Assembly: GCA_017430365.1 (NCBI GenBank)
Contig: JAFRNC010000002.1
Span: 62,001-126,000, forward strand
Source: Bacteroidales bacterium
Lineage (GTDB): Bacteria; Bacteroidota; Bacteroidia; Bacteroidales; UBA932
Length of the DNA stretch: 64,000 nucleotides
Direction: 5' to 3'
The notes under the pieces are model-generated. The model was not told the DNA's origin and did no database searches. It saw only the letters and a list, made by a program, of their open reading frames with translations. Of this stretch, positions 7,743 through 15,987 are shown piece after piece. Within the stretch, counting starts at the first letter, position 1, and the number at the start of each line of letters is the position of its first letter. The position numbers and the translations under genes are program-made.

Positions 7743-9254
7743 ATGAAGTGCAATAAATGTGGAGCAGATTTCGGAGAAGGTCTATACTGCCAGCATTGTG
7801 GAATTGATCGCGTCGAGGGATTGGGTTCTTTCCATGGGCTTCATCCCAATGCCGAAGCAAGTAGTGACCAAACTCATGGCAGCACTACTCCTGGTGGTAT
7901 TTCCATATCTAGAACAGATAGCATGCTCTGTTTCAGTTGTGGCGAGATTATACCGGGTGAGGCCGAGTATTGTCCATATTGTAAGATATCACAATATGTC
8001 ATTTGCCCAAAGTGCGGACTTCGCTATTTGGCGCAATACCCTAATTGTTATAAATGTGGCACCAATAGAAATGATTATTTAAAGCAGCAAGAAAACGAAC
8101 AAGAAGAGCGTCGAAGAAAGGAAGCAGAGGCCCGGCGAAAAGCAGAAGAAACAAGGAGAGAAGAAGAAGAAAAGAGACGGAGAGAAGAGGAAGCAAGGAG
8201 AGCAAGAGAGATACAGAGGCAAAAAGAAGTCCATAGAGAGACCAAAAACCTCGATATCCCGCAAAGTCAAGGCGGGAGAAAGGTGAGTTTAGTAGTAGCC
8301 AGTCGCCCATATCATTCTCCACGTATTATTTGGTTTGAGACGACAGATGGAAGAGCGATTTCCTCACCTTTCGAGTCAAGTAGAGAAGAGTTTCATTTTA
8401 ATACTATTCTCTATTATTCCCGAAATTCAATAGGTATTGCTTATTATTGTGATGGTGTTTTGTATTCACTATTAGAACCCGAAGGTCATTCGGTTTCGTA
8501 TGCATACAAGGCTTCAGAGCTAGTGCCTTATGATTCTGGGGAAGCAGATGCTACCAGATTATACGAAGGCGAACCGTACAGCTCTTCTGGTTTTTATAAA
8601 ATAGATAACTATTACTTCTCATTAGACGACCATTCTGTTTACTATTGTACAAAAAAGCGTTCTTATAATGGGTTATCAGTACCAGCTTTGGTTGGTATAT
8701 GTATATTGATTGGCCTTTTCGGCTGGGGCGCAATTAGTACTACAAGTGATTCTTTAGCTGCTCTATTTGGCATGTCAAATTCTGGCGCGGTAGGAAATAT
8801 TCTTGGAGTAATAATATCCTTAGTTGCGATAGTGGCACTTGTTGTCATTAATTCTAGGGACCATATAACCACAGTTTGTTTTCATGAACAATCGAATGAC
8901 GGCGAACGTGATTATAGAAATAATAATACCTCAAACGTTGAGATAACCGACTCTAGTATTGTGCATAAACTTTCTCCAAAGCAAAGGGACTTATATGAGT
9001 CTGCAATTGTATATCTGGAGAATTTAGCGGTCGATCTACAGCATGAGTATAGTGATTTCAACGCTCTTAAAATTGATTCTAAGCTATCTTGTTTGGAATG
9101 GACGGTGTCTAGAAAACTAATAACTGATCAACAAGTATCAAGAGTTGTAGATTTTGTAATAAAAGATCGAGATTACTGGGAGAAACCAGATTGTTTGAAA
9201 TCCATGAATCTCGGAAATGAGGTATTGAAGATTATAAATAGTGTTAATGTTTGA
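7743..9254 (+). CDS. Double zinc-ribbon, coiled-coil, membrane protein
   Basis: A 503-residue protein with several parts. The N-terminus holds a zinc ribbon with Cys 3, 6, 16 and 19 (MKCNKCG and YCQHCGIDRVEGLG). A second, longer ribbon array lies at about 63-105, with four CxxC knuckles. A very charged Arg/Glu coiled coil spans about 112-166. A strand-rich domain follows (about 178-300). Two hydrophobic stretches at about 311-331 and 350-370 look like membrane spans, and a helical tail ends the protein. I do not recognise the whole architecture. It lies 9 bases after the J-domain gene and 10 before a paralog that shares its N-terminal ribbons, so a common function is likely. AT-rich codon use suggests recent acquisition. 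Confidence 0.65.
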   Translation: MKCNKCGADFGEGLYCQHCGIDRVEGLGSFHGLHPNAEASSDQTHGSTTPGGISISRTDSMLCFSCGEIIPGEAEYCPYCKISQYVICPKCGLRYLAQYPNCYKCGTNRNDYLKQQENEQEERRRKEAEARRKAEETRREEEEKRRREEEARRAREIQRQKEVHRETKNLDIPQSQGGRKVSLVVASRPYHSPRIIWFETTDGRAISSPFESSREEFHFNTILYYSRNSIGIAYYCDGVLYSLLEPEGHSVSYAYKASELVPYDSGEADATRLYEGEPYSSSGFYKIDNYYFSLDDHSVYYCTKKRSYNGLSVPALVGICILIGLFGWGAISTTSDSLAALFGMSNSGAVGNILGVIISLVAIVALVVINSRDHITTVCFHEQSNDGERDYRNNNTSNVEITDSSIVHKLSPKQRDLYESAIVYLENLAVDLQHEYSDFNALKIDSKLSCLEWTVSRKLITDQQVSRVVDFVIKDRDYWEKPDCLKSMNLGNEVLKIINSVNV

Positions 9255-9264
9255 ACGTTAGAGA

Positions 9265-10260
9265 ATGATGAAATGCAATAATTGTGGACAGGATTTCGGT
9301 GATGGACTGAACTGTAAGCATTGTGGGATTGATAGAGTCGAAGGTCTTGGATCTTATTCTGGTTTTCGTCCCAGTTCGGACTCAGTTCCTTTCCATGAAG
9401 AGCCCACTGTTCTTTCTAATAACACAAAAACTTCGCTTTGTTTTAAGTGTGGCGAAATTATCCCAGCCAATTCCTCCTTTTGTCCATATTGCGGGACACC
9501 TTTGTTTGTAACCTGTCCTGCTTGTAAGAAAAAGCATCCTTCTCAATATCCATTTTGCCCATATTGTGGAACAAACAGTAATGATACTATTAGCCAAATT
9601 GAAGAATCCCAACAAAATAATACACATGATATTTTGGCAAATAAATCGTTGCGAGAAGGCTCTATAGTAGAGAAGAATGAAAATATTACAAGTATAGTTC
9701 GGTTACAAGGAATTGAGATTCTCGAATCCAATGGGAGTTATTATTTTCTCATAAATGGTGTCAAGCAAGAACAGTATTATTCATATGCCAAACTATGGAG
9801 AGAATGGTGCCACGGTTATCTTTTTGTCGTAAAACAATTAGGTGGTGGAAGACGCCGGGCCATACTGAGTTTTAGTAGAAATGATAGCTCTTTACGAAAA
9901 GTGTCCGACTTCGTTTTCCCTGATGTCGATTTTGATGGCGATATCCTTTATGACTACCGGAGTCTTGATTATGTCATTTGTGGTAAGAAAAGAATTGTAA
10001 CCGAAGTTAATCATATTTTTGGCATCCCCGGTTTTGACGGTTATGGCTTCCCCGTTTTAAGAGTTCCTTTAGCTATGAATAGCATTGATAATATTCCCTC
10101 TGATGGAACAGGAGAAGCCTGGTTGATTTTAAGTCTAGACAACGAATGGCCTGTCTTGTATTATTACGAGTTAATCAAACATAATGCTTTGGTTGTAAAG
10201 CATTATGTTGCTAAAAGTAGATGGAGTTGGAATTTGTATAAGAATGAATCGAGAGATTAG
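9265..10260 (+). CDS. Zinc-ribbon protein, paralog of the upstream gene
   Basis: A 331-residue protein starting MMKCNNCGQDFGDG (ATG 9265, or 9268). The first 110 residues are clearly duplicated from the gene at 7743: the same CKHCGIDRVEGLGS segment, then LCFKCGEIIP and CPYCG knuckles. After that the two proteins differ. This one lacks the charged coiled coil and membrane spans and instead has a strand-rich C-terminal domain (about 145-331) with many Trp and Tyr. I have no family name for it. The shared head and unshared tail suggest a modular adaptor whose zinc ribbons do the same job while the tails differ. Decayed further copies follow directly downstream. Confidence 0.65.
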   Translation: MMKCNNCGQDFGDGLNCKHCGIDRVEGLGSYSGFRPSSDSVPFHEEPTVLSNNTKTSLCFKCGEIIPANSSFCPYCGTPLFVTCPACKKKHPSQYPFCPYCGTNSNDTISQIEESQQNNTHDILANKSLREGSIVEKNENITSIVRLQGIEILESNGSYYFLINGVKQEQYYSYAKLWREWCHGYLFVVKQLGGGRRRAILSFSRNDSSLRKVSDFVFPDVDFDGDILYDYRSLDYVICGKKRIVTEVNHIFGIPGFDGYGFPVLRVPLAMNSIDNIPSDGTGEAWLILSLDNEWPVLYYYELIKHNALVVKHYVAKSRWSWNLYKNESRD

Positions 10261-10293
10261 ATATGTTTTCTTCTTTAATAATAAAGCAACTCC

Positions 10294-10489
10294 ATAAAGT
10301 TTAAACGTTGTGGAAATGAAATTGGAAATGGTTTCAATTGCAAACACTGCGGTATAGATCGGCTATACCTTTATTGGTGTATATCTCGATAAGAAAGGTG
10401 ACATTCCTTTAACGTCTGGTAGTACTACTCCAGTCGGCATATCTATTGTTGATTCAAAGAATATGAGCTGTTGTGGAAGTGAAGGATAA
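10294..10489 (+). pseudogene. Decayed third zinc-ribbon copy
   Basis: The start codon position reads ATA. The frame then gives KFKRCGNEIGNGFNCKHCG and IDR, clearly the zinc-ribbon head of the two intact neighbours, followed by a stop after a short unrelated run. In another frame the same stretch continues with GSTTPVGISIVDSKNMS and CCG before TAA at 10487-10489, which matches GSTTPGGISIS and the LCFSCG knuckle of the gene at 7743. So this is a copy of that gene, inactivated by start loss, a deletion or frameshift, and later stops. Confidence 0.7.
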
Positions 10490-10580
10490 GGATACGAAAT
10501 TACTGGTTTTCTCTGATGGAGTTTTGCGTATATTAGCATGCAAATAGTCAGAGTTTTATAATGCTCAATTGTAAAATATT

Positions 10581-10622
10581 ATGAAATATAACCGTTGTGG
10601 CAATGTCATATTCCGCCTATAG
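10581..10622 (+). pseudogene. Possible fourth zinc-ribbon remnant
   Basis: A 13-codon frame reading MKYNRCGNVIFRL then TAG. Its first eight residues resemble MKCNKCGA of the intact copies. It is short enough that chance cannot be ruled out, but its position after a clear pseudogene copy makes a remnant likely. The remainder of 10261-10684 holds no other gene I can support. Confidence 0.4.
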
Positions 10623-10684
10623 AGTTTGATATAAAGGAGGCATTGCACGCCAAATAACACTGATTAGTCTTCTTTTCCCAACAT

Positions 10685-11377
10685 ATGATGAATCTACACT
10701 TATTATTTATTTGCTCTTTATTCCTCTTTGTAGGTTCAGCCCAATCACATCACCCCCCTTTTACCGAGACGATTGAAAGCGTTTTCTCTCCCCATGTGTC
10801 TGTTCTGGGCATTCCTCTCGGCTCGGAATACAAGTCCTTTGCGAAGGAGTTGAAAGGACAAGGGTTCAAAGTTAAAGCAGAGCGTGTCAGCGAGAAAGAC
10901 GATGCTATGTATGGGAGGTATCACGAATGCTTCCTGCTGGGTGAAGTGGCTGGCAATCCGACATCTGTTCGGCTGAAGATGTCGTGCATGACCAAGACCG
11001 TATTTGAGGCCGAGGTGGTGTTGCGTGAGTTCATCGATGTGGAAGAAGCTACCGAACAAGTCAACCGGATGATTCCAAACGACGTCGCTCTCTATCCCGT
11101 TGCCATCGTGGAGAACAATACACCTGGCGGCAATACTCTGGTGGAAATGGTCGGAAAGGATAAAAAAGTCACGAGTTACCTGTGTCTGCCATGGGGCCGA
11201 GTCTTTCTGCGTTTCTACGATGACGAAGCAAAAGTCGAGAAGAAAGATGCTATAGGCCTGCTCGATGCCAATGTATACGAACTGACGCTGAACCACGAAT
11301 GTATCATTTGTATGCGTTATTACGACGCTGCTGCCGCCAAACAGGCCAGGGCCGAAGCGGGACACGTATCTTTTTAA
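10685..11377 (+). CDS. Secreted hypothetical protein, first gene of caspase/CHAT operon
   Basis: A 230-residue protein with a clear N-terminal signal peptide (MNLHLLFICSLFLFVGSAQS) and no lipobox, so it should reach the periplasm or beyond. The mature part has a VLGIPLGSEYKSFAKELK segment typical of small exported alpha/beta proteins in this phylum, but I know no named domain. It ends 7 bases before the caspase-like gene and runs in the same direction, so it is very likely co-transcribed. It could be a sensor for, or a substrate of, the two proteases encoded downstream (inference). No convincing promoter was seen just upstream. Confidence 0.6.
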   Translation: MMNLHLLFICSLFLFVGSAQSHHPPFTETIESVFSPHVSVLGIPLGSEYKSFAKELKGQGFKVKAERVSEKDDAMYGRYHECFLLGEVAGNPTSVRLKMSCMTKTVFEAEVVLREFIDVEEATEQVNRMIPNDVALYPVAIVENNTPGGNTLVEMVGKDKKVTSYLCLPWGRVFLRFYDDEAKVEKKDAIGLLDANVYELTLNHECIICMRYYDAAAAKQARAEAGHVSF

Positions 11378-11384
11378 TTATGCG

Positions 11385-12275
11385 ATGAAACGGATGCTCA
11401 CATATCTGTTGTTGTGCGTTTTGTGCATACCTTCCTATGGCGGCACAAAGCGGGCTTTGGTGGTGTGCGTCGGTGACTACCCGTCGGAATCAGGTTGGAA
11501 CACGCTGGCATCACAAAACGACAAGGCGCTGGTTCTCGACCTGCTGGATCGCTGTGGCTTCCCTTCTTCCAATGTTGTTTGCCTGACCGAAACCGAAGCA
11601 ACTTACGCCGCTATTGTCAAAGCGTTGGAAGAACTCGCTACTGTATCCCGCCCCGGCGACCAGATATACATCCATTTCAGTTGCCATGGGCAGCAGATAA
11701 CAGACCAGAACGGCGATGAGGCACTGAGAGATCCAAAAGACCGGTACGATGAGGCGCTCATACCATACGACGCCTCCGTTGCATACAACTGGAATGGCTA
11801 TCGCGGCGAGCATCACTTGATAGATGATACGCTCAACGACTATCTCGCCCGAATCCGCAAGGCAATCGGCTCCCAGGGAACAATCCTGCTCGTGGCCGAT
11901 GCCTGCCACAGCGGCGACATCTCTCGTGAAAATATTGACCCAAGCTTGCCGCCATTCCGTGGTGCCCTTGATGCTTTCGACCAGCCGTATCGTGGCTCGA
12001 CCAGGAAACCCGTCACCCAGCCATCGTCCTGGATCAGCATCAGCGCTTGCAAGTCCTTCCAGACCAATTTCGAGGTTGAGATAGACGGCCGGCGCTATGG
12101 CCGACTGACTTATGCCATTAGCCGCTGCCTGAAGCCGGGGATGTCTGCCGGTGAACTGGTTTCGGCGTTGGATGCCTGCTTCCGCCAGCTGCCCATGCCA
12201 TTGGGCAAGTCGCAATCTCCTCTCTTTGAGATGCCCGATAACCTGAAAAAACATATCTTGTTCGATGGCCGATAA
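11385..12275 (+). CDS. Caspase-family (C14) cysteine protease, exported
   Basis: A 296-residue protein with a signal peptide (MKRMLTYLLLCVLCIPSYG) and one caspase-like domain. The catalytic pair is visible: His101 in HFSCHGQQ and Cys174 in ADACHSGD, each at the end of a hydrophobic strand as expected for clan CD. The alternate RALVVCVGDYP strand and the acidic insert before ALIPYDA match bacterial metacaspases. Such enzymes usually cut after Arg or Lys. The gene overlaps the sigma factor gene by 11 bases, which points to coupled translation. Its predicted export contrasts with the cytoplasmic sigma factor and places it on the same side of the membrane as the CHAT protein encoded two genes later. 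Confidence 0.85.
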   Translation: MKRMLTYLLLCVLCIPSYGGTKRALVVCVGDYPSESGWNTLASQNDKALVLDLLDRCGFPSSNVVCLTETEATYAAIVKALEELATVSRPGDQIYIHFSCHGQQITDQNGDEALRDPKDRYDEALIPYDASVAYNWNGYRGEHHLIDDTLNDYLARIRKAIGSQGTILLVADACHSGDISRENIDPSLPPFRGALDAFDQPYRGSTRKPVTQPSSWISISACKSFQTNFEVEIDGRRYGRLTYAISRCLKPGMSAGELVSALDACFRQLPMPLGKSQSPLFEMPDNLKKHILFDGR

Positions 12276-12849
12276 AAACTACATCAACCGGCTCATTGAC
12301 GGAGACGCCCGCGCCTTCGACGAGATCTATTACGCCTATAAGGATCTTTTCATCGGCGTACTCCGAAAGTCGTATGGGCACGATTACGATCATGCCATCG
12401 ACCTTTATCATCGCGCAATGGCCGCTCTCGACAACAATGTTCGCCGGGGACGAATCAAGCATGATGAATTACCCGATGAGAAACTCAAGGCCTACATCAT
12501 CAATACAGGCAAATGGATTTCTCTCAACGATCATCGGAAACGGCAAACACCTATGACGTTCGATACCGAGATGGTATTCCGGAAAGGCAATTCGATGGCA
12601 GATGATGAAGCCGATGCCGAGAGATCTGAGCAGCTATCAATCATCCGCAAGACCGTGCTCGAAATGAAGATGCCATGCTCGCAGCTTCTTGACCTGGCCA
12701 TCTATGAACGCAAGACACACGAAGAAATCGCCGCCATTATGGGCTACGCCAGTGCCCAGTCGGTGGCCAACCAGCGCCATCGTTGTATGGATAAACTCGT
12801 AAACTTTGCCAAATCAAATCTTAAAAAGTCCGGCTATGATCTCAGATAA
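12265..12849 (+). CDS. ECF-type RNA polymerase sigma factor
   Basis: A 194-residue protein. Region 2 is recognisable at the start (INRLIDGDARAFDEIYYAYK) and through the helix near AYIINTGKWISLNDHRKR. Region 4 is at the C-terminus, with a helix-turn-helix in THEEIAAIMGYASAQSVANQ and a final basic helix. There is no membrane segment. It would redirect RNA polymerase to a small set of promoters. It overlaps the caspase gene upstream (11 bases) and the membrane protein gene downstream (14 bases). No classical anti-sigma factor is present, so the membrane protein just downstream is the best candidate for that role. Confidence 0.8.
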   Translation: MADKNYINRLIDGDARAFDEIYYAYKDLFIGVLRKSYGHDYDHAIDLYHRAMAALDNNVRRGRIKHDELPDEKLKAYIINTGKWISLNDHRKRQTPMTFDTEMVFRKGNSMADDEADAERSEQLSIIRKTVLEMKMPCSQLLDLAIYERKTHEEIAAIMGYASAQSVANQRHRCMDKLVNFAKSNLKKSGYDLR

Positions 12850-13357
12850 TGAAGAATTGATAGAACTGCTTGAAGACGCCATTGTAGAAAAGGGCGCGAT
12901 AGCACACATGCAGGATCTCGATCGCCGACAAAAGCAACATCGCAGGGCCTGGTTTTATAGTATAGCTGCGGCGGCGGCTTGTATAATTCTTTTCTTTGGA
13001 GTCAGCCTGAAACTGGGGCACGATGCCCGGACTGTCGGTTATGCGTTCAATCCCGTGGACGGGCAGATGGGTGGTTCTGAGATTACCGCGCTTATGCAGA
13101 ACCATCAAATTGCCGAAGCGCTTGAAGCCATCATCGAGGCTCGTGAAAAATTGGCGCAAGAAATTGATAATCCTTCATCCTCCGATCCGGAGTATAAGGA
13201 GCAGCTCTCTATTGACAGCCAGGAACTCAATCTGCTCGAGGCGGTGTGTCTCCTGCGCGAGGGACGCTATTTCAAGGCAAGGAAGGCGCTTCAAGAAATC
13301 GTCGAAGGTAATGGCGCCTTTGCTCCGGAGGCTCAATCTCTCCTGGAAGCCCTATGA
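12836..13357 (+). CDS. One-pass membrane protein with TPR-like C-terminus; possible anti-sigma
   Basis: A 173-residue protein from ATG 12836 (MISDNEELIELLEDAI). A single membrane span lies at about 38-58 (FYSIAAAAACIILFFGVSL). Residues 1-37 should be cytoplasmic and are acidic and helical. The part after the span is helical, with a pair of helices near the end (LLEAVCLLREGRYFKARKAL) that look like one or two TPR units. The arrangement mirrors anti-sigma factors: a short cytoplasmic end, one span and an outside sensor part. It starts inside the sigma factor gene and ends 4 bases into the CHAT gene. The anti-sigma role is inferred from layout and topology only. Confidence 0.65.
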   Translation: MISDNEELIELLEDAIVEKGAIAHMQDLDRRQKQHRRAWFYSIAAAAACIILFFGVSLKLGHDARTVGYAFNPVDGQMGGSEITALMQNHQIAEALEAIIEAREKLAQEIDNPSSSDPEYKEQLSIDSQELNLLEAVCLLREGRYFKARKALQEIVEGNGAFAPEAQSLLEAL

Positions 13358-14595
13358 TACGTTCTCTCCGGTTGCAGATCCTTCTATTGGTTGCTTTCGT
13401 GCCATTGCTCTGCTCAGCACAGTTGCGCCGAGGGGAAGCTACAGTCGTGTACCAATTGCGTGAAGGTGTATACTACGCATTGGTGAACCGCGCCGACTGG
13501 TCTGCACCCAAGAGTGTCAGGCTTTGTTCCGAGAGGGATATAGAAGCACTACCCTTGAACCATATCCTATATGAGCTTGGCCCTTCCAAGAAAGCCTATT
13601 CGCTGATAATGGCTCCATTGGAATCCCTCTTGAATAAGGGAGACAAGATCTACTATGTGCCGACAGGCAAGTTACATTTCATCAATTTGGACGCGCTTAG
13701 CGACTTGAAAGGCGTTTGGCTGTTTGAAAAGTATGGCTTCTATAGGGTTTCTAACACAACGGAACTGCCCGAAAGGGAAAAGGACAACCCCTATTACTCC
13801 ATGATACTTTTTGGCGGGATGGACTATCACGCATCTCCGGAACTGATGAATCATTATGCCTGGTACTGCCATACAGAGGATTCTCAACCAATGTATCAAG
13901 ACTGCCAAGGACTTCCCTTGGATGGTGTTTACCTGGGGCATATGGATGACGGCACCCGGGCCGGTATCAAAACGTTGGTCAACAGCAAAGACGAAATCAA
14001 GTTCATCTATCACACCCGGAAATTTATAGCACGGCCTCATACCGGCGCTGAAGCATGTGAGGAATTATTCCGGTCAGAAGCGGGGTTGGCCGGACCTTAT
14101 ATCCTGCACATCTCAACGCATTCGTTCAATATCGACTGCAACCGTCTGCCCGGTGAGTCTGATGCAGCATATAAAAAGAAACTCTATAAAAGTTGTGGCT
14201 TATTATTCTCCGGGGCCGGTCACACGCTGGATGGTGAGACACTACCTTACCATCTCAATGATGGGCTTCTCTATGCTGAAGAAATCGCCGCACTCGATAT
14301 GGAGTATTGCTCGATGGTAGTACTTGGCGCATGCAACACAGCGCTGGGCGTTGTTACGCAGGATGGCATCCTGGGCCTGCAGAGCGCATTCAAGGAAGCC
14401 GGAGCCCAAACGCTGCTCATGACACTTTGGAGCGTCAACGACAAAGCGACGTCCGAGTTCATGAAAAGATTCTACACCTATCTTTTCGACGGAAAGACTA
14501 AACATGAGTCACTTGCCCGTGCGCGGGCAGACTTGATGAATAGTGCCGACTTCAGCGATCCTGTCTATTGGGCACCGTTCATCATGCTTGACTGA
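13354..14595 (+). CDS. CHAT-domain cysteine protease, exported
   Basis: A 413-residue protein with a signal peptide (MIRSLRLQILLLVAFVPLLC) and a C-terminal CHAT domain. Catalytic His256 lies in LHISTHSF and Cys327 in MVVLGACNTALG. The downstream GLQSAFKEAGAQTLLMTLW block is a hallmark of the family, and the YVPTGKLHFINLDAL segment matches its N-terminal half. CHAT proteases are caspase relatives. In the type III-E CRISPR effector one cuts a protein that holds a sigma factor. Here there are no Cas genes, but CHAT, a caspase and a sigma factor share one operon. The last 31 bases overlap the end of the next gene on the opposite strand. Confidence 0.85.
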   Translation: MIRSLRLQILLLVAFVPLLCSAQLRRGEATVVYQLREGVYYALVNRADWSAPKSVRLCSERDIEALPLNHILYELGPSKKAYSLIMAPLESLLNKGDKIYYVPTGKLHFINLDALSDLKGVWLFEKYGFYRVSNTTELPEREKDNPYYSMILFGGMDYHASPELMNHYAWYCHTEDSQPMYQDCQGLPLDGVYLGHMDDGTRAGIKTLVNSKDEIKFIYHTRKFIARPHTGAEACEELFRSEAGLAGPYILHISTHSFNIDCNRLPGESDAAYKKKLYKSCGLLFSGAGHTLDGETLPYHLNDGLLYAEEIAALDMEYCSMVVLGACNTALGVVTQDGILGLQSAFKEAGAQTLLMTLWSVNDKATSEFMKRFYTYLFDGKTKHESLARARADLMNSADFSDPVYWAPFIMLD

Positions 14596-15353
14596 TCGTC
14601 CAGCGGAAATCTTGGTCGCTTCCCTTTACTCCGCAGGTATCGTAGCTGCGCCCGAATCCAGAACGTATCGATTTCCGTATCAAGCGGAAGCACCTCTTGC
14701 AGTTGGAGCAGTTGAATGAGGAATTGACAGAGCGCGTTGGGCATCGTTTCCGGGAGATTCTGCTGTGTTACCAACGCTTTATAAGTTCCCCACAGAAGCG
14801 CAGGAATCCGGGCGTCCTTAGGCTCGCGGCCTCGTTTTCTGCGTCCAGTGAGCAGCTCCTCCTTTGCTTGCTGAAGCGTTACGATCTCCGGCAAGTGCGT
14901 TTCCAGATAATCGCGCATCAGTTCTTCCCGAAACCAATTGCAGCAGTTCTGTAGGCGTACAGAGCCCTGTTTGCATCGCAGCGTAATCTCGTGTCGTTCA
15001 CCTTCTAAGTTTTCGTAGCAGAACACATAAAGCCGAAGCAGGTCCTGGCGCGTATAGTTTTCAAGAGTTTTCCTGAAGGACGCTTCGTCTAGGGCCGGCG
15101 CGTGCCGCAACACATAGTCGGACATCAGAATCAGTGCATTCAAGACACCTGTGTTAAGGGTAATGTCCAATCCTTTATAGGTACGAATCAACTCGCGGTA
15201 GCTCTCTGATAGCCGCGCAACGTCAACCTTTGTCTCGAGAATAAAGGTCCCGTCCGGTTCTTCTTCAATCGCGTCGGATTCGACATCGTAGGAAAGTTTC
15301 ATGATTAGGGCTGACAACATGTAGTCAGAACGGGAAAGAATCAATCGAGCCAT
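14565..15353 (-). CDS. Hypothetical protein
   Basis: A 262-residue protein. I took ATG 15353 (MARLILSRSDYMLSAL); a GTG 18 bases upstream is possible. It appears fully helical with no signal peptide, membrane span or zinc site. Notable segments are LRLYVFCYENLEGERHEITL and a basic RRKRGREPKDAR stretch in the second half. I recognise no family. It is transcribed toward the CHAT gene, and the two coding ends overlap by 31 bases, so each may limit the other's transcript. A short perfect inverted repeat 30 bases upstream of the start may be an operator for it. Confidence 0.55.
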   Translation of the reverse strand: MARLILSRSDYMLSALIMKLSYDVESDAIEEEPDGTFILETKVDVARLSESYRELIRTYKGLDITLNTGVLNALILMSDYVLRHAPALDEASFRKTLENYTRQDLLRLYVFCYENLEGERHEITLRCKQGSVRLQNCCNWFREELMRDYLETHLPEIVTLQQAKEELLTGRRKRGREPKDARIPALLWGTYKALVTQQNLPETMPNALCQFLIQLLQLQEVLPLDTEIDTFWIRAQLRYLRSKGKRPRFPLDDQSSMMNGAQ

Positions 15354-15383
15354 ATATAAGTGCGTTAACACTCTATATATGTC

Positions 15384-15398
15384 TGTCTATATGAGACA
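15384..15398. promoter_or_regulatory. Inverted repeat, possible operator
   Basis: TGTCT-ATATG-AGACA is a perfect 5+5 palindrome with a 5-base spacer. It sits about 30 bases upstream of the ATG of the minus-strand gene, within an AT-rich stretch that also has TCTATATATG. The rest of 15354-15557 shows no gene. Confidence 0.35.
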
Positions 15399-15557
15399 TA
15401 ACCATTCCCGACAAAGAAAGAAATCCTTATTTCTGCCCCATTTCTTTTTTTCAAGCCCAAAAATCCCTCACTAATTTTGATTATCTCCGCTCAAAACATC
15501 ACATATAAATATCAGAAGACCGACAACAAACCACATTAAACATAAAACCAAAACACC

Positions 15558-15956
15558 ATGAAACACATCCTTATTACCCTCATCCTCCTCCTCGCTGCTA
15601 CCATCAGCGCCTCAGCGCAAATCGGGTATCAGCAAACGTACAACAACCGCCAGCAGCAGTACAGCGCACCCCAGTCCGTCACGAAGTCCTACCGGACCAC
15701 GGCCTACATGGCCGACGCCCGTGGAAATGTTTACAAAATGCCCATCATGGTCGAGGTCACGATGCGCGAGTACGGTAGCATGACGATGCGCGTATCCCAG
15801 AAATACGTAGACACCGGTTTCGGCGGCCGCTGGGAAAAGATCTATTCCGGAGGCAATGTCCGGGAGTGCCAGTCGTTCGTCAGCAACAACGCCCTGGAGT
15901 CACAATTCATGTACAAAGCCACCATCGATACGAATACCTGGTATTTTGACCTATAA
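15558..15956 (+). CDS. Secreted hypothetical protein
   Basis: A 132-residue protein with a strong signal peptide (MKHILITLILLLAATISASA) cut before QIG. The mature part is rich in Gln, Tyr and Asn at the start (NNRQQQYSAP) and then strand-forming (MPIMVEVTMREYGSMTMRVS). No domain is recognised. It is followed 31 bases later by a small cytoplasmic-looking gene and then by a lipoprotein gene, all in the same direction. GC-rich codons match the later part of the window rather than the AT-rich block upstream. Confidence 0.6.
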   Translation: MKHILITLILLLAATISASAQIGYQQTYNNRQQQYSAPQSVTKSYRTTAYMADARGNVYKMPIMVEVTMREYGSMTMRVSQKYVDTGFGGRWEKIYSGGNVRECQSFVSNNALESQFMYKATIDTNTWYFDL

Positions 15957-15987
15957 CTTTGGATACCGCCGGTAATGTATTGCCTTC

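Noticed and set aside
11385..14595. Type III-E CRISPR (Craspase) locus
   Set aside because: CHAT and sigma factor are present, but there is no Cas7-like effector, no repeat array and no Csx30-like gene.
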